Below are positions 40,485 through 53,400 of a DNA stretch of 64,000 nucleotides, piece after piece. Below the pieces are notes generated by a model. It saw only the letters and a list, made by a program, of their open reading frames with translations. It was not told where the DNA came from and searched no databases. Positions within the stretch are counted from its first letter, which is position 1; every line of letters starts with the position of its first letter. The stretch comes from Spirodela intermedia (taxonomy: Eukaryota > Streptophyta > Magnoliopsida > Alismatales > Araceae), in the NCBI GenBank assembly GCA_902729315.2, contig LR746279.1:2384501-2448500 (forward strand), in the 5' to 3' direction. The translations under genes and the position numbers were made by a program.

Positions 40485-43400
40485 CACATAACACTTTCAT
40501 GGGTATGGACCAGTGGGATGATTTAGTTGGTCGATCAACATGTTTCTGGTTTTGCTTGCTTCAGGATTCTGTATCAATTTTGACTTCATTGCTATCCAAG
40601 TATCTCTTAACAGACAGGCAGTTGTCTGTTCGTAGCTATTAATTTGATGAAGTAAGTCCAGAGCCATGTTTTAATTTTTCTTCTATTTGTATTCAGATGC
40701 TCAACGAATTTGATTATTTCTCTGTGTAATCGATCCTCTCTATGCATGATCGCTAGTACATATATTGTAGGTTTTTTTCCCTTACATTACTAGACAGATT
40801 AATCTCGTAACGAAAATTCTGTATGCGATCATAGCATTATCGTATCGATTTATTATCAATTGGTATACTTGATCCAAAGATAAGTTTTTATGGCTTGTGC
40901 TGTTAACGAAATTATTTGCAAGTCCAAGAAGAATAACCAGGGGAAAGGGGTAGAGGAAAAGAGGTTACTAAGTTTTCATTGTACAACAAATTGCCATGCA
41001 GTCTGCTAATCTTAGTGTGCCATGAATTCACTCTGTAGGGCATTCATCTTGCCTTTTATCATTATGTCAAGTTATGAACTCACAGTATCTTGATGACTTT
41101 AAATGACTCCACATGACTTGTGACAGAATTTTGATTTATTTGTCAAATATGGGGTTGGTAGATCACAATTACGTTTATATTTTCATGGATTTTTAGAAAG
41201 GACACTGAATGTGCTTTGTATGTGGAAAACAATAACTGTATTGTGATTAACATGACTTTGTACTTGAGGTTTTGCACAGACCAAAACTGTCATTTGTATG
41301 AATCATATAAATTATATGATTAATAAATATTTTCAAACATAAGGACATGTATAAGTCCATTTTCTACCACACCCTCATGCAGTTTTAGTACGGACATTTC
41401 GGGTTATCATTCATTTCTGTAGTAACTGTCCAGCAGCCTGGGCCATTCGTGCACATCTAGTCAAACGAGACAGAAACTCCCTGGTCCATGCCCACTCATG
41501 AGAAGGGTGTTTAAACATTGCTTGGCTTCATGGAGTTAAGCATGAAGTTAAACATTCCATGAAATCTATGAATGGTAAATAGAAATGACGAGAAGAGTCA
41601 ACGGTGGCACAAGGAATTTAAAGGAATTGGAAGAGGACCGTTAAGAGTCTCATAAGAAATTGCGGGAAAGTAGATCATCTCTCAAATGGACGAAGGCCGT
41701 GTTCTCCATTATGCCAATCTACAATCTACATAAATACAAGATCCCAAAGACCAGGTCAAAGATATCAGAAGGGATACTAGGTAAGTTTTGTTGCACCAGC
41801 GTGAAGGGGTGTGGTCGGAAGTCATTAAAGGCACTAAAGGAGAACTAATTGAGGGGAATGCAATTTGATCATGCGGGGAGATCTCTTGCAGGCATTAAAT
41901 GCCCGGAAGATCTTTACATATATGTGTTTAGCCTAGGGCAAAGCTATGCCTTAGCTTGAAAAGGTAAGGCTTTTGATTTGCGGTTTCACTATCTCTTTCC
42001 AGCAGCCTACAATGCTAGCATCAACTAGGTAGAGGTCTTTGATGATGGGGCAGTGTGACAAGGTTGGTATGCAACATTTAGAATTAGAGATTTGACTACT
42101 CAAGGATCTATTATGTCCCACTTACATTAAGATTATCATCCATGATGTGTTATACACTGGGCTTTCGAGATTAGAGGGGGAAGATTGTCAGTCAACCTTT
42201 CACGTTATTGCAGATACAGGCATTTAGACATTTGAGTTTCTAAATCAACATACCTTTTGAAGTGGAGGTATTGGGAGGAGGAAATTCTTGGTTAAGAGAG
42301 TTTATGAGATTATTGTAGATGAGTCATTAGCATTAAAAACTTTCTTATCATGACGTTGGAAAGCCCATCTATTGACGAGGTGCGTTTTATACAGGAGACT
42401 GCTCATGCGTGACCAGTTATTCTCACTGTCTGAAAAAAATGCCATTGAAGAGTTATTGTCAAGGTTGTACCGACATTGGATTCTCAAAGGGCATTGCAAG
42501 TGTTCTCCACGGAGCTCTTGGGCCTATATGGAAGGAGGCTAACCTGAATATGTTTCGAAGACAGTTTTAGGTGCATGGGTGTTTAATTTCATATATGACA
42601 GGTGAAGAATTGATGACACTTTTTGAATGGAGGAAAATTTTCACATTTGGGTGCTCTGGCTTTGAAGTAGATCTTGCTGTCTTGGTATCTCTACAATTCT
42701 TCTTTTTGTATATAAAAGTTCTTGCAGAACACAGGGTTATATATCTCATCCTGTTTCTATGTTTAACGAAGGATGTGGCAGCACCCCCACTTTCTGCGGA
42801 AAAATAAGGTGGGAAACTCCTTCAGGGATTTCATGTTGCTAGATCCATGGAAGGAGATAATCTGACGATACAGAATGATCTGTGTTTAACAGTTCTTGAG
42901 GGTCGGGTGGAATGAGTTTTATTAGTTGAACCGCTTTAGTAGTTAGATGGTTGTGGTGAAAACTAGTCTGGACAAAGTCAGAGGAGATGGTTCCATTTTC
43001 CAATGTCTACAGTTCTGGTATTTATCTTGTTTCTTAATGACTTTGATTGAAGAATAGCTCGTGTGGTCCTGATTGTTCCTCAATAAGCCCATTATTTTGG
43101 AAGCATAGGAAACAGCTGGAAATGGGTGAGAGTTGTTGAAGATTGCTCACTTTTTGGAGAGTTGATGAGTAACTTGTATTCACTACCATTTAGATCCTGC
43201 AAAGCAAGTTTGTTCTAGACTTTTTGGAAGGTTTACAGTATCCAAGGAGCATGCGTAGATGAAGGATTGGATGGTATGTTATGGTGTTAGCTTTTTCTGG
43301 GATTTTAGTTGGGGTTGTGGGATTTTGGAAACATATGGAACACCTGGAGCTTCGCTGATGAATGGTGAGGATACCAGAATTTAAGTAAATCAATACCTCT

Positions 43401-44340
43401 TTCTGCACTATGAGCAATCTTTAGGAGGTCCCATTTTATTAATGTTTGATGAACTTCTTGATCCTGGTGGCTTGTGGAAGATTCTGAGAGTTTTTATTGT
43501 CTTGTCTGTGCTCCTCAATTTTTCTTATTTGGTTAATTCCTTTACTGAAAAATTTACTCAACTGGATGTCATTCTTTACCTCTGTCCGTTTGAATGGCCT
43601 TTTCAATGCATCCTTTCTTTTCATTTTTATTTTTTTTTCCCTTTTGAAAAGTTTTTTATTTTGCATTGTAGGGATTCATATACAAATTCATGTGTTTATT
43701 TTAGAGACTATTGATAGTCCTGGGAATGATAGTTTGAATGGAAAAGTGTAGTTTTCTGATTGCGCAGCTTCATTAAACGCCTGCTCACAGATGTGCTCTA
43801 ACGACTCTTTTTTTGCATTCATGCAGCTCAGAGAGGCAGTCGAAGTCAAACCTGTCATGCAGTTTCCTGGTCCACCCTTCCATGCCGGCATTAGCTTTGT
43901 TTCAAGTTTCGAACAAATTAAGGACGACTCTTATGCAAAGAGCGGTTTATAGAACTCTATGGACGGCTTTCCACAGCCATGAAGTGCCCTATCTGCTTTC
44001 TGTTTGTAAACTTCTGTGACTCTAGGTATTTATGCATGTGATCTTTGTATGTTCTAGGAGTTTATAGTTGGCTCTCCCTCTGTACGAAGAAGCTCATTTG
44101 GTTTTCTCTTTTTGTTTACTTTTTGTTAGCCTTCCCTGTGGCACGGGAGTTCAGCGTGTGATGTTATAGATTCCTTACCCAATGCCACCTTAGGAGCCTT
44201 CTAACCATCACTAAATGAGAGATGATGATGACGACCAACTCGGAAATGGGTCACACACCACCTGTACATTCTTCTTGTATTCTCGTATGCCCATCAACAG
44301 CCACTGGTTGTAGTCTGTTTAGTCCAAACGTCCTGTGGTC
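40485..44340. other. 3'UTR and unrecognised intergenic DNA
   Basis: The first 250 bases or so are plausible 3'UTR of the CFIm68-like gene. From 40740 to 43750 no family is recognisable and ORFs are under 95 codons. At about 43740-44040, 'gcag' acceptor-like sites precede TG-rich sequence that could be a spliced 3'UTR exon, but I cannot show this. Confidence 0.4.
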
Positions 44341-44344
44341 TCTA

Positions 44345-45375
44345 TGTTGCTCTACTGATTTCATTTCCTCAGTGGCGTTAATGGAGATGTTGGGCACTTA
44401 GGGTTTTCATCTGTACATATCCTTTTTTTTTGTCTTACTGTTGTAATGGAACATCCCCCCTGTTGCCATTTTCTTCTCTGAAGGAAGCGAGTGTTGTGGC
44501 ATTGATGGAAAACTGTGGGGCACTTGGGGTTTCCATCTGTACATATGTGTCTTGACTCTTGTACTGGGAATCCCCCCCCCCCTCCCCCCTCTCTCCTCTG
44601 TTGCCATTTTTCTCTGAATGAAGCAAGTGTTGCGGCATTGATGGAAACTGTGGGTGCTTGGGGTTCTCATCTGTACATATCCTTTTATGTGTCTTTACTC
44701 TTGTACTGGGGAAACCCTCCTATTGCCATTTTTCTCTGAATGAAGCAAGAGTTGTGACATTGATGGAAACTGTGGGTACTTGGGGTTCTCATCTGTACAT
44801 ACCCTTTTATGTGTCTTCACTCTTGTACTGGGGAAATCCTCCAATTGCCATTTTTTTTCTGAATAAAGCGAGAGTTGTGGCATCAATGGAAACTCTGGCG
44901 CTTAGGGTTTTCATCTGTACATATCCTTTTATGTGTCTTTACTCTTGCACTGGCGAAACCCTCTTAATGCCATTTTTTTTTTAATAACGCGAGTGCTGTG
45001 GCATTGATGGAAACTTTGGGCGCTTAGGGTTTTCATCTGCACATGTCCTTTTTTATGTCTTACTCTTGTATTGGGGAAACCCTCCTATTCCCATTTTTTT
45101 CTGAATAAAGCGAGTGTTATGGCATTAATGGAGAATTCACTAGGGCCACTTTGCGTTTTCATCTGCACATATCCTTTTCTGTGTCTTTACTCTTATACTG
45201 GGGAAACCCAACCTCCTATTTCCATTTTTTTTCTGAATGAAGCAAGTCTTGTGTCATTGATGGAAACTGTGGGCTCTTAGGGGATTCAACTGCACATATC
45301 CTTTTTAATATCATACTCTTGTGTTGGGAAAATCCTCCTATTGCCATTTTCCTCAAGGAACATGTTAAATAAAGC
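44345..45375. repeat. Minisatellite, about 8 copies of a ~125-bp unit
   Basis: Units begin near 44390, 44517, 44650, 44773, 44897, 45017, 45145 and 45271. Each carries 'tagggttttcatctgtacatatcctttt', 'tgtctttactcttgtactggggaaaccctcctattgccattttt', 'ctgaat(a/g)aagc.ag.gttgtggcattgatggaaac'. The motif AATAAAG occurs in several units. Short ORFs on both strands here are artefacts of the repeat. Confidence 0.9.
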
Positions 45376-45379
45376 AAGC

Positions 45380-47403
45380 ACTGTGGTTTATATTAGATTG
45401 CTGTTCTTGTCTCCTCCGAGACATCAATGGAACCTGTCCATTGATTGATGTCTCCTTCAATCGGCCTGATACCACACGCTCTTGTACAAGTAAATGAACC
45501 AAAGTTTCCTCGAGGAAATAGACCAATATAATCTTTTTCCCATAGAAGTCTCTGTATTACCAAGTATTTAGTTTCCCTTTCTGATGGGTTGTTAGCTTGC
45601 GTGAATGTCAATCGATTACATGGGTGTTGTGAGTGATGGACGATTATAGAGCCCACCTGGATTCCCCTCACTTGGAGCTTGTCTACTCAAGTTAAAGGAA
45701 AAATAGGACATCATTCTACATAAGGAAATATACCCATAAGCAATCCACTTAGGGTTCTTCATTTTTTTGCTGGGCATGAAAGGTTTCCCCAGGCCCAGAA
45801 CCCTATCTCAGTCTCGCTTATTCTCTTCTGGGTTGGCTTTTAAACAAACCGTAGAAAGAAGGCAGCTCCGATCTTGACCAGTCCAAGCTCTACGACGTCT
45901 GCCTTCTAGTCCTGTTCTGAGGGTCAACTCCAACCCCCGTGTCCATCTCCTGAAGCTGTCCTCGTTGGGGGCGAGCCCTAACGACGGCTCCCATCTTCTG
46001 GGAACTATTTTTTAGGCCTGGCTGAGAGGCGGTGATGAAGAACCTCCCGTTTTCTTGGAGGAAGAAAAGAGGGTCCGGAGCAGTTTAGGGTTTGGTTGGT
46101 TGATGGTAATAATCAGAAGGGGGAGGGTGAGATGAAGAAACTGCTAGGGTTTCAGCGATGGCGGCGTGCATGAGGGAGATGGGCTGTGAGGGCATTAGGG
46201 TTTGGTGGTTAGACCTAGAGATTGCCCTCTTCTTGTTCTACTTTGTCTACCATCATTTAGCTAACTTCATTCCACTGATTCTGATGAAAAGTGACGTCAT
46301 AAATCATGAAACATCTTGACAATAGGCGATTAAAAGCAATCCTCTTAGCTTTAGGGATGCAATCACTCACAAATGGCTTGCCAAACTCCAACCAAACCAA
46401 CCACAGGCCATCCTCCCCTGGTGAAGCCGCTCACCATATGAGTCATTGATGCAGCCCCATCCAGTGAGATGGAAGAACACAAAAAAAATAAATAATAAAT
46501 AAAAATAGAGATTTAATATATATAAAAATAAAACCACTCATGCACAAAAAGCTAATCTTTATTTTACGCTGTTATGACAGAAATTATCTGAATAAATATC
46601 TCCATTTTCTGGCGTATTTTTTTATTCCAAGTTTCGAAAACATCGATAAATAATTTCAGGTATTTTTTGACACAAAAAAGTAGTTCCTTTTCTTAGGAAC
46701 ATAATACCCCACTTTCTGTTCTCTAAGAGATATTTGATTGGTAGAAATCTTTATGGGGCCATACACCGTTGACAAAGATGATTATTAATTTTTTTACCCC
46801 TCGGAGGTTCCAAGGCCCTTCTTTCTAATTATCCATGCAGTCAATTCTTGTGAAGTCCAAGAATTATAGAACTCGTCTTGTAGATTTGATGTACAATTTC
46901 CTCCCCAGCAACCGCCAGCTCATTTCCATCCTTTGACGGTGGAATGTACTCTTTTGCATTCATAAAAAATATGCTATTAATAGAAATGACCTGAGTAATC
47001 TCGGAGTTTTTCTCCCTTGCTGGCTACCACCAATCCCGTTGACTAAGTATCCATGCGAGGAGGCATATGGGATGGCGGGGGAGGGAGGGGAGGAGAAGCC
47101 ACGTGGACTTATCTAAAGCCTGGTGCAAGAGCAGAAAAACGAAGAACAATAAAAATAGATATTGACCTCATCACATTGAGTTCTTCAGACTGCAGAAAAG
47201 GTAGGGATTTCGAGGAAGAACTAGATAACAGCAAAGCAGCCAGAATTCTATTTATACCAACAAGGGGAGCTGTCGCCTTCATACCTATTCGACACATCAG
47301 CACCATCGGCCGTTGACTGCCAGCCGTTGACATCTTTCGACCCAAGCTGCTGGTCCCCCAAGCAGCAGCCATCAAGGACGGGTCCTCAAGCTGCATGTTC
47401 TTG
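45380..47403. other. Unrecognised DNA downstream of LCMT1
   Basis: A 92-codon minus-strand ORF (45671-45393) and short GC-rich stretches near 45900-46200 and 47040-47110 give no family I can name. Around 46478-46510 is an A-rich tract ('aaaaaaaataaataataaataaaa') of the kind left by a poly(A)-tailed insertion. No gene call is justified. Confidence 0.4.
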
Positions 47404-50400
47404 TCACACCTTCAGAAACCCAAAGTCGTGGAAGAGTCCCTGCAGGGCGGGAGCAGATTGGGGGCATCAGGGAGGGGAATGAAGGCAAGAGATGGGGGAA
47501 GGCGATTCGTTGACTTTGCCCATTGTATGATTATCTGACCATAAAGTAGAGGGATTGAGACCATAACAACTACGTTGACCAAGGGCTGGAGAAAGTGCCC
47601 ATCACTGTTTCCCCTTGGAGAAAGAGTCAAGAATCATGGGTTGTCAAAGAAGTTCTTGAAATATCCCATTATACCAGTCAAATGGGTCTGGAGTGGAGAA
47701 TAACAGATAAAAATCTGATCCATAAGAGGAAACACCAAAACATTAGGAAAATGAGACAACAAGCATTTGATCGGATGATGTTAATGTGATAGTGACAGAA
47801 CTCCCAGGAATAGGGAAACCAGAAATAGAAATCCAGCTAGAAATAGAACTCACAGAAAAGTCAACTAGGAATTCAGGAGATATGACAGGGAAAGAGAAAT
47901 GGGAGGGGAAGGGTTCCACAGAAATCGAGAGCTCTCCCCAACTCTCCTAGTTTGACCTTGCAAAAAAAGTCCCCACAGTGAGGGCCCTCTAGGACCTTAC
48001 ATTGTCCTCCTTACTGGGCCTCTCGAGGCCTAAGTAACCCGGGCAGTGGGCCTGGTAATGGGGCTCACAATGTCGATCCTAGCAGGTAGCAAAGAATAGA
48101 AATTCAACGTAGTTCAACAGAAAAATGCCCCTTGAAACTATAAACATGACTTGCGAGCTATGGAGCTGAGCGCGGACCAGGAGCACAGCAAGGGAGCACG
48201 CAAGCATAAAACGCAAGCAGTTGAATTATGTGTCATTAATAGTATTCTCCTCTCTTCCTATCCCAACTTAAAACACACAAAAGCAGTTGCAGTTGTTCCT
48301 CGGAAGAATGTTCATCTAAGCAAAATATATCTATTCAGAGAGGATTGAAGAGCAGAAATAGTAAAACTTGAAATTATAAACTCATGAAAACGAAACATTT
48401 GGGTTTTTTTCTTAAAAAAATGGCTTCCTCTGGTCTAGACTCGGCCCCATGAAGATTTTTCAGGGACAATTTCCCACTTTCTTCTCACTCAAATCCCTTC
48501 GTCAAACCGTATAAACGAACCATGAATAACAAACCTTTATGTTTGCTATATGTTATTTCTACAGCATGGCTAGTAAATGAAGTTTACAAACCTTGGCATC
48601 ACTGATCGCATAAGCCACGCAGTAGTGCTCCTGAAGGAAGGGACAAATATGCAAAAGTGTCATAGTCAACATAAATAATAGTGCACTAGCATTTAAATTT
48701 ATTGAAAAAGCGAGAAAAATGATTCGCATGATTGAAGCAACATTTATATCATCAGATGAGAACGGAAGATCAAAGCCCAATATGTTACAGGGAGAGAAGA
48801 AGGCTCTAAGTGTTGGTTAAAAGAGACTAATGGAGACTTCAGGTTACTCGATGGAATTTAATATTATTTCTCTTAATCACAATTTATTTCTAATTCACAA
48901 GTCACAATTCAAAAAAAAAAAAAAACAACAACAACAGTGCTGGGTTTGAACAGAGTCCTTGTAGGTATGGAGGCAAAAGAATTCATGAGAAAACAAAAGT
49001 ACTGGGTTTAAACCAGCAGGAATCCAATCCTCTTATTGACTTGCCTGCATCATGTGCCACTCTTCAAACTCGTCGAACAATTCAAGCCGTTCAATCCTGC
49101 AGGATCAAAATGCGTAAATCTCATCTTCTTCTAAAAAATAAATCAATCAAACACAATAGAAAGTGGCACCACCTTCGTCTATCCTGAGCTTCAATGAATT
49201 CACTATAAACCTTCAGCATATCCCAAGCAACAGCTCTCTGGGATAAGTAGAGTAGGAAAAGTAGTCATAAAAGACAGAAAACAAGCATGGCCCCTAGAGA
49301 AAAGAATCACAAAAAAAAGTTTAACTAGGGGACCCGTATTCCTTTTATCCCTCACTTCAGTCCACAATTACCGGAAATATTACGATTCAATACCTTTTAA
49401 GCATGTTTCCAACAAAACTACATCAAAAGAATAAGATAGGGAATTACATTACGTTCACATAACCGAATGTTGAGATAGAGAGAGAGAGAGAGATAGAGAG
49501 AGATGGAAAGAGAGAGAGAGAGATGGTTTTCCTGCAAAAGCACAGCAGATAAAACAAGCATACCTGCCAACCCTGATCAACAAATAATTGTTCTTTAGCT
49601 GCTAAGGTTGGTGTCTCATGTATACCAAGTAGAGCACATCCTCGACTCTGAAAAGCAGACCACATTAAAAACATGAGTTATGCAATCTCCATCATAAGTA
49701 TTTTGCACAGGCTTTATGACTTCTCTTAGACTAACCGCTAGTTATTTAAATGACAACAATTGATGCAGCCAACAAGTAACCGGGTGCGCTTAGGAGTTGG
49801 GCTGCTTATCCTAGTGAATAGGACCATAATGACTGGTACAGTCCATATTTTCGATTATGGAGCTTGTATGTAGGCATGGCACATCCAGTTCTGCCTCCAA
49901 CACCATTACTCTTTCGCCTTTTAGGGAAGGTGATGCCCAGGGTACATTGGGTGAGACGAATTAGAAAATAATCGGTTCAAGAAAATCCTAGCGGAGAGTC
50001 CCTCCGTTTACCTCACCACTGCCACATCAGCTTCCTCTCCACTTCTGCCTTCCCACCATTGTCTAGCAACATCACAATAGTCTGCACCAGGACATGCTCA
50101 GGAGCTGCTGGCCATTTCCAGCTAACCCCATTCCTCCATTCTGCTTCTCTCATTCTAATATATCCAGCCTGCTCAGCCATGCCTGGCAACTCTCTCAGGA
50201 AGCACCAGTGGCAGACACGTAATGCCCTGCTGCTCCATCACCTTAGCTTCCCTGAGTTTGCCCAATGTCTCTGTTTCCAACCCATCACTGACCTGGAATA
50301 ATGTCCGCTAGCAGAGAACAATAATCCGGCTCTCCTATGGGTCCCATCCGTCACCCGGCTCTTCCCACATCCCATTTCCATATTTTCCAGTCCTTTTCTC

Positions 50401-53400
50401 CCTGCTTGGTTTTCAACGAACCTAGCCCCATCCAATCAGTTCCAAAACTTTGGGTCCACCGACCATGAGTTGCATCAATAGTGTCCAGGCCAAAGACGGA
50501 GTCAGCAGCAAGGATTTGCTCGAGGAATTACTGCAATTTATCGTATTTTGTTTTGGAGTGATTGATCCTGAGTCCACTTTCCACAACTTTTGAACGTATA
50601 TTATAGTTACATCTAATTCATCATTTAAAAGAGCTTCACTATAAATATTTTTACAACAATGATTTTAAAACAACCAATCAATTATACTCTTCCAGACCTC
50701 TCTTAAAAATCGCTCAATACCTTACACAGCATTACGAAACTAATGTGCCGATTATACCCAGTACCTTAAGCCGTGCATAGGATACAGTGAAAGGCACTGC
50801 CAACACATATATCCCGTATATAAAGATTGCGGGTAAGGCCATTGTTCCATTTATATCGTATACATATTGATAAATACAAATAAAAAATCCATGAATAATG
50901 ATGCCCGAGCCCAAGATATTTCATGATATCATTCGGAGTACTTTTTCACAGGAACGCAAAAAAATTATATAGAAAATAAATGAAAATACCTTTAAAGTAT
51001 TTTGTTAGTATATACATACATGCATTTTGGATTAAATTTTGGCAGAATGATGGCCCCAAGAATTCACCGTGCCAGCAAACTGGAAAAACGCGTGGATATA
51101 GATTTCAGTCACGTCTATCATAGGAGCAGGTTGCACAGGTTATCCTAGCATTCTACTAGACAGCACCATGAAAAGCAAAAGGTGAGTCAAGACAAACAAA
51201 TCGCGTAAAACAATTACAAGAGAAACTCTGCAAGCATAAAAAACAAGGTAAGTGCGTATGTTTTTTGAACATCACAGCATTCAGCAATGAATGGATTACC
51301 TCTAAGTTTTTCATCATTTGCTCTCCAAAGGCATCATCAGGGAGGATCTGGGAGGTAGACAATAAGTGAGATAAAGCTTTCATATTATCTGTAAATAAGT
51401 TCACCTATCAAGAAGAAATCGTAGGACAGGGAGGGGAGCCTAGTCTCTTAGGAAAGAACCTGCTCGTATAAGAAAAAGATTGCAGTCGAGAATGTTTTTG
51501 CAGTCCAGCCAACAATAGCCTTGATTGAATCTGGATCCAAGTATATGAGAACGCACTCTGCAATTATAAATGTTGGCAAGCTGACAACAACATCAGAAGC
51601 AGTTTTTATTATTACCCGGCCTAGAAATTGAGCATCCTAGTGAAGAAAGCATAAAAAAAAAATGCATCACCGGGCGCTAAAGATATGAAGTTCAAAGTAA
51701 ATATCCTCACAAAAAACAAAGCAAAAGATTATTTGTAAAGACAATCACATCGACAAACAATTGCTTACATGATAAATATTTTATAATATCCATATTATGA
51801 AGAATACAGGTCAGTATCCACTTGTTGCTACAATGTATTTCCCTCTTCCTGCATCACCACATTTGAGAACAGCATTCAGCTTGGAAAACCAAGACCACAA
51901 AGAAATCGGGTTTCCCACCACATCCCCTCTTCGCAATTATGCTTTGGTACATTTCAACGGTATGCAGATCAGAGATTACATCAAAGCAAGATGTTGTTGA
52001 TGAGGTCTATAGAAATATGAGGAAGACGAAAGTGGCGACAGGTACTCATCACTGGTTCCTTTGTCTGCAGAAACTGAGCTTCTCACAACTTCCCCTCAAA
52101 GAAGATTCTTTGTTATGACTCTACTACATGTGGGTAAGGGTTATGTCGAGACAATGATCTTCACGGGGTCCAAACAAGTACGAGGAAAGTGAAAGGAATG
52201 CAGTAGATAGATAGTCATCGACACTTGAAAGAGAAAGCAGCATATATCTTACATTGTTATCATTAGCATCTGATAAGGCTTCCCAGTCCTTAATCATTTT
52301 GAACTAAACACATCCATCGCAATTGAATCCCTAAACCCTAATTACCAAACCTCAATACCCTCAAATATAGGAACATGACAATCTAAAGGAAAATGATAGA
52401 AATGAAGTGACACTAAATCAACACAAAGAGAGAAAAAAATGCGATCAAGCTTCCATGCCATCCGCATGGTCAATATACCATGCAGCCAGCACCTCCAATG
52501 AGATATCTTAAGGAGAAATCAAAGGATGCACCATAAATTGATGACAATTGAATATCAGAAATGCATCAATGACACGGATTTCTTGGAATTCATAAATTTG
52601 CTGTATGTGCAACATGTAAGAATTCTATTTTGTAAATTCAACTTTAATACTATTAAGATGTACATGACGCATAGTGAAGATGAATTTGCAGTTACTCAGA
52701 TAAAAGTTATTCATACACAACATGCCTCCACGGTGGAGAAGAGTTAGCGACACTAAAGTAAATATGTATCAACCCAGTGCACATATATCGATAAAACATA
52801 TCACATCCTACGTCCCATTTAGAGAATAGTTCTAATATGCATTTTAACCGAAAAAATGGGATACATGTAGTGCATAGACCGGAGAAGACATAACAAGAAG
52901 AACATTCAATTTCTTCAATAATGATATTGGAATGTGATGATTACCTTTTTTTCAAATTGTTCACACAGAACGAATAAGCACATTATTTATCAGGTATGAA
53001 TGTTGTTCTGTAAATATTTAAGCTCTAAAGAAACATTTTGATATGGTTAAAAATTATTTTTTTACCTGGGATCCAACTGGGCCAAACTAATAACATCATC
53101 CAGCTTTTGGATGTCACGCAGATCAATAGGAAGCAACTTGTAATGATCACTTAGCACTTCGCCTCTCTCTGTCAATCAAATACTTAAAAAGTATGTAAGC
53201 ACCAGCTTAAAATCAATCAATCAACACATTAGCATTCAAAGCTTCCAGATATCCTAACAACCACCCAGTGATAAGGTCATCACATAAGGATTTCTTGCAC
53301 TCAAGGATAGAGGGGAAAAAAATGTATGGTGCCCTACCACTTCTTTTAAAGAACAGGAGTGAATGTAGCAGAACATGCATGTGTTTTGTTAGATACAAGC

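Noticed and set aside
44407-45280. Short ORFs on both strands at 44.4-45.3 kb
   Set aside because: They are shadows of the ~125-bp minisatellite; the repeated peptide GSHLYISFYVS reflects the repeat only.
45393-45671. 92-codon minus-strand ORF as retroelement polyprotein
   Set aside because: Some resemblance to coding sequence by eye, but no motif of integrase, RT or gag could be pointed to.
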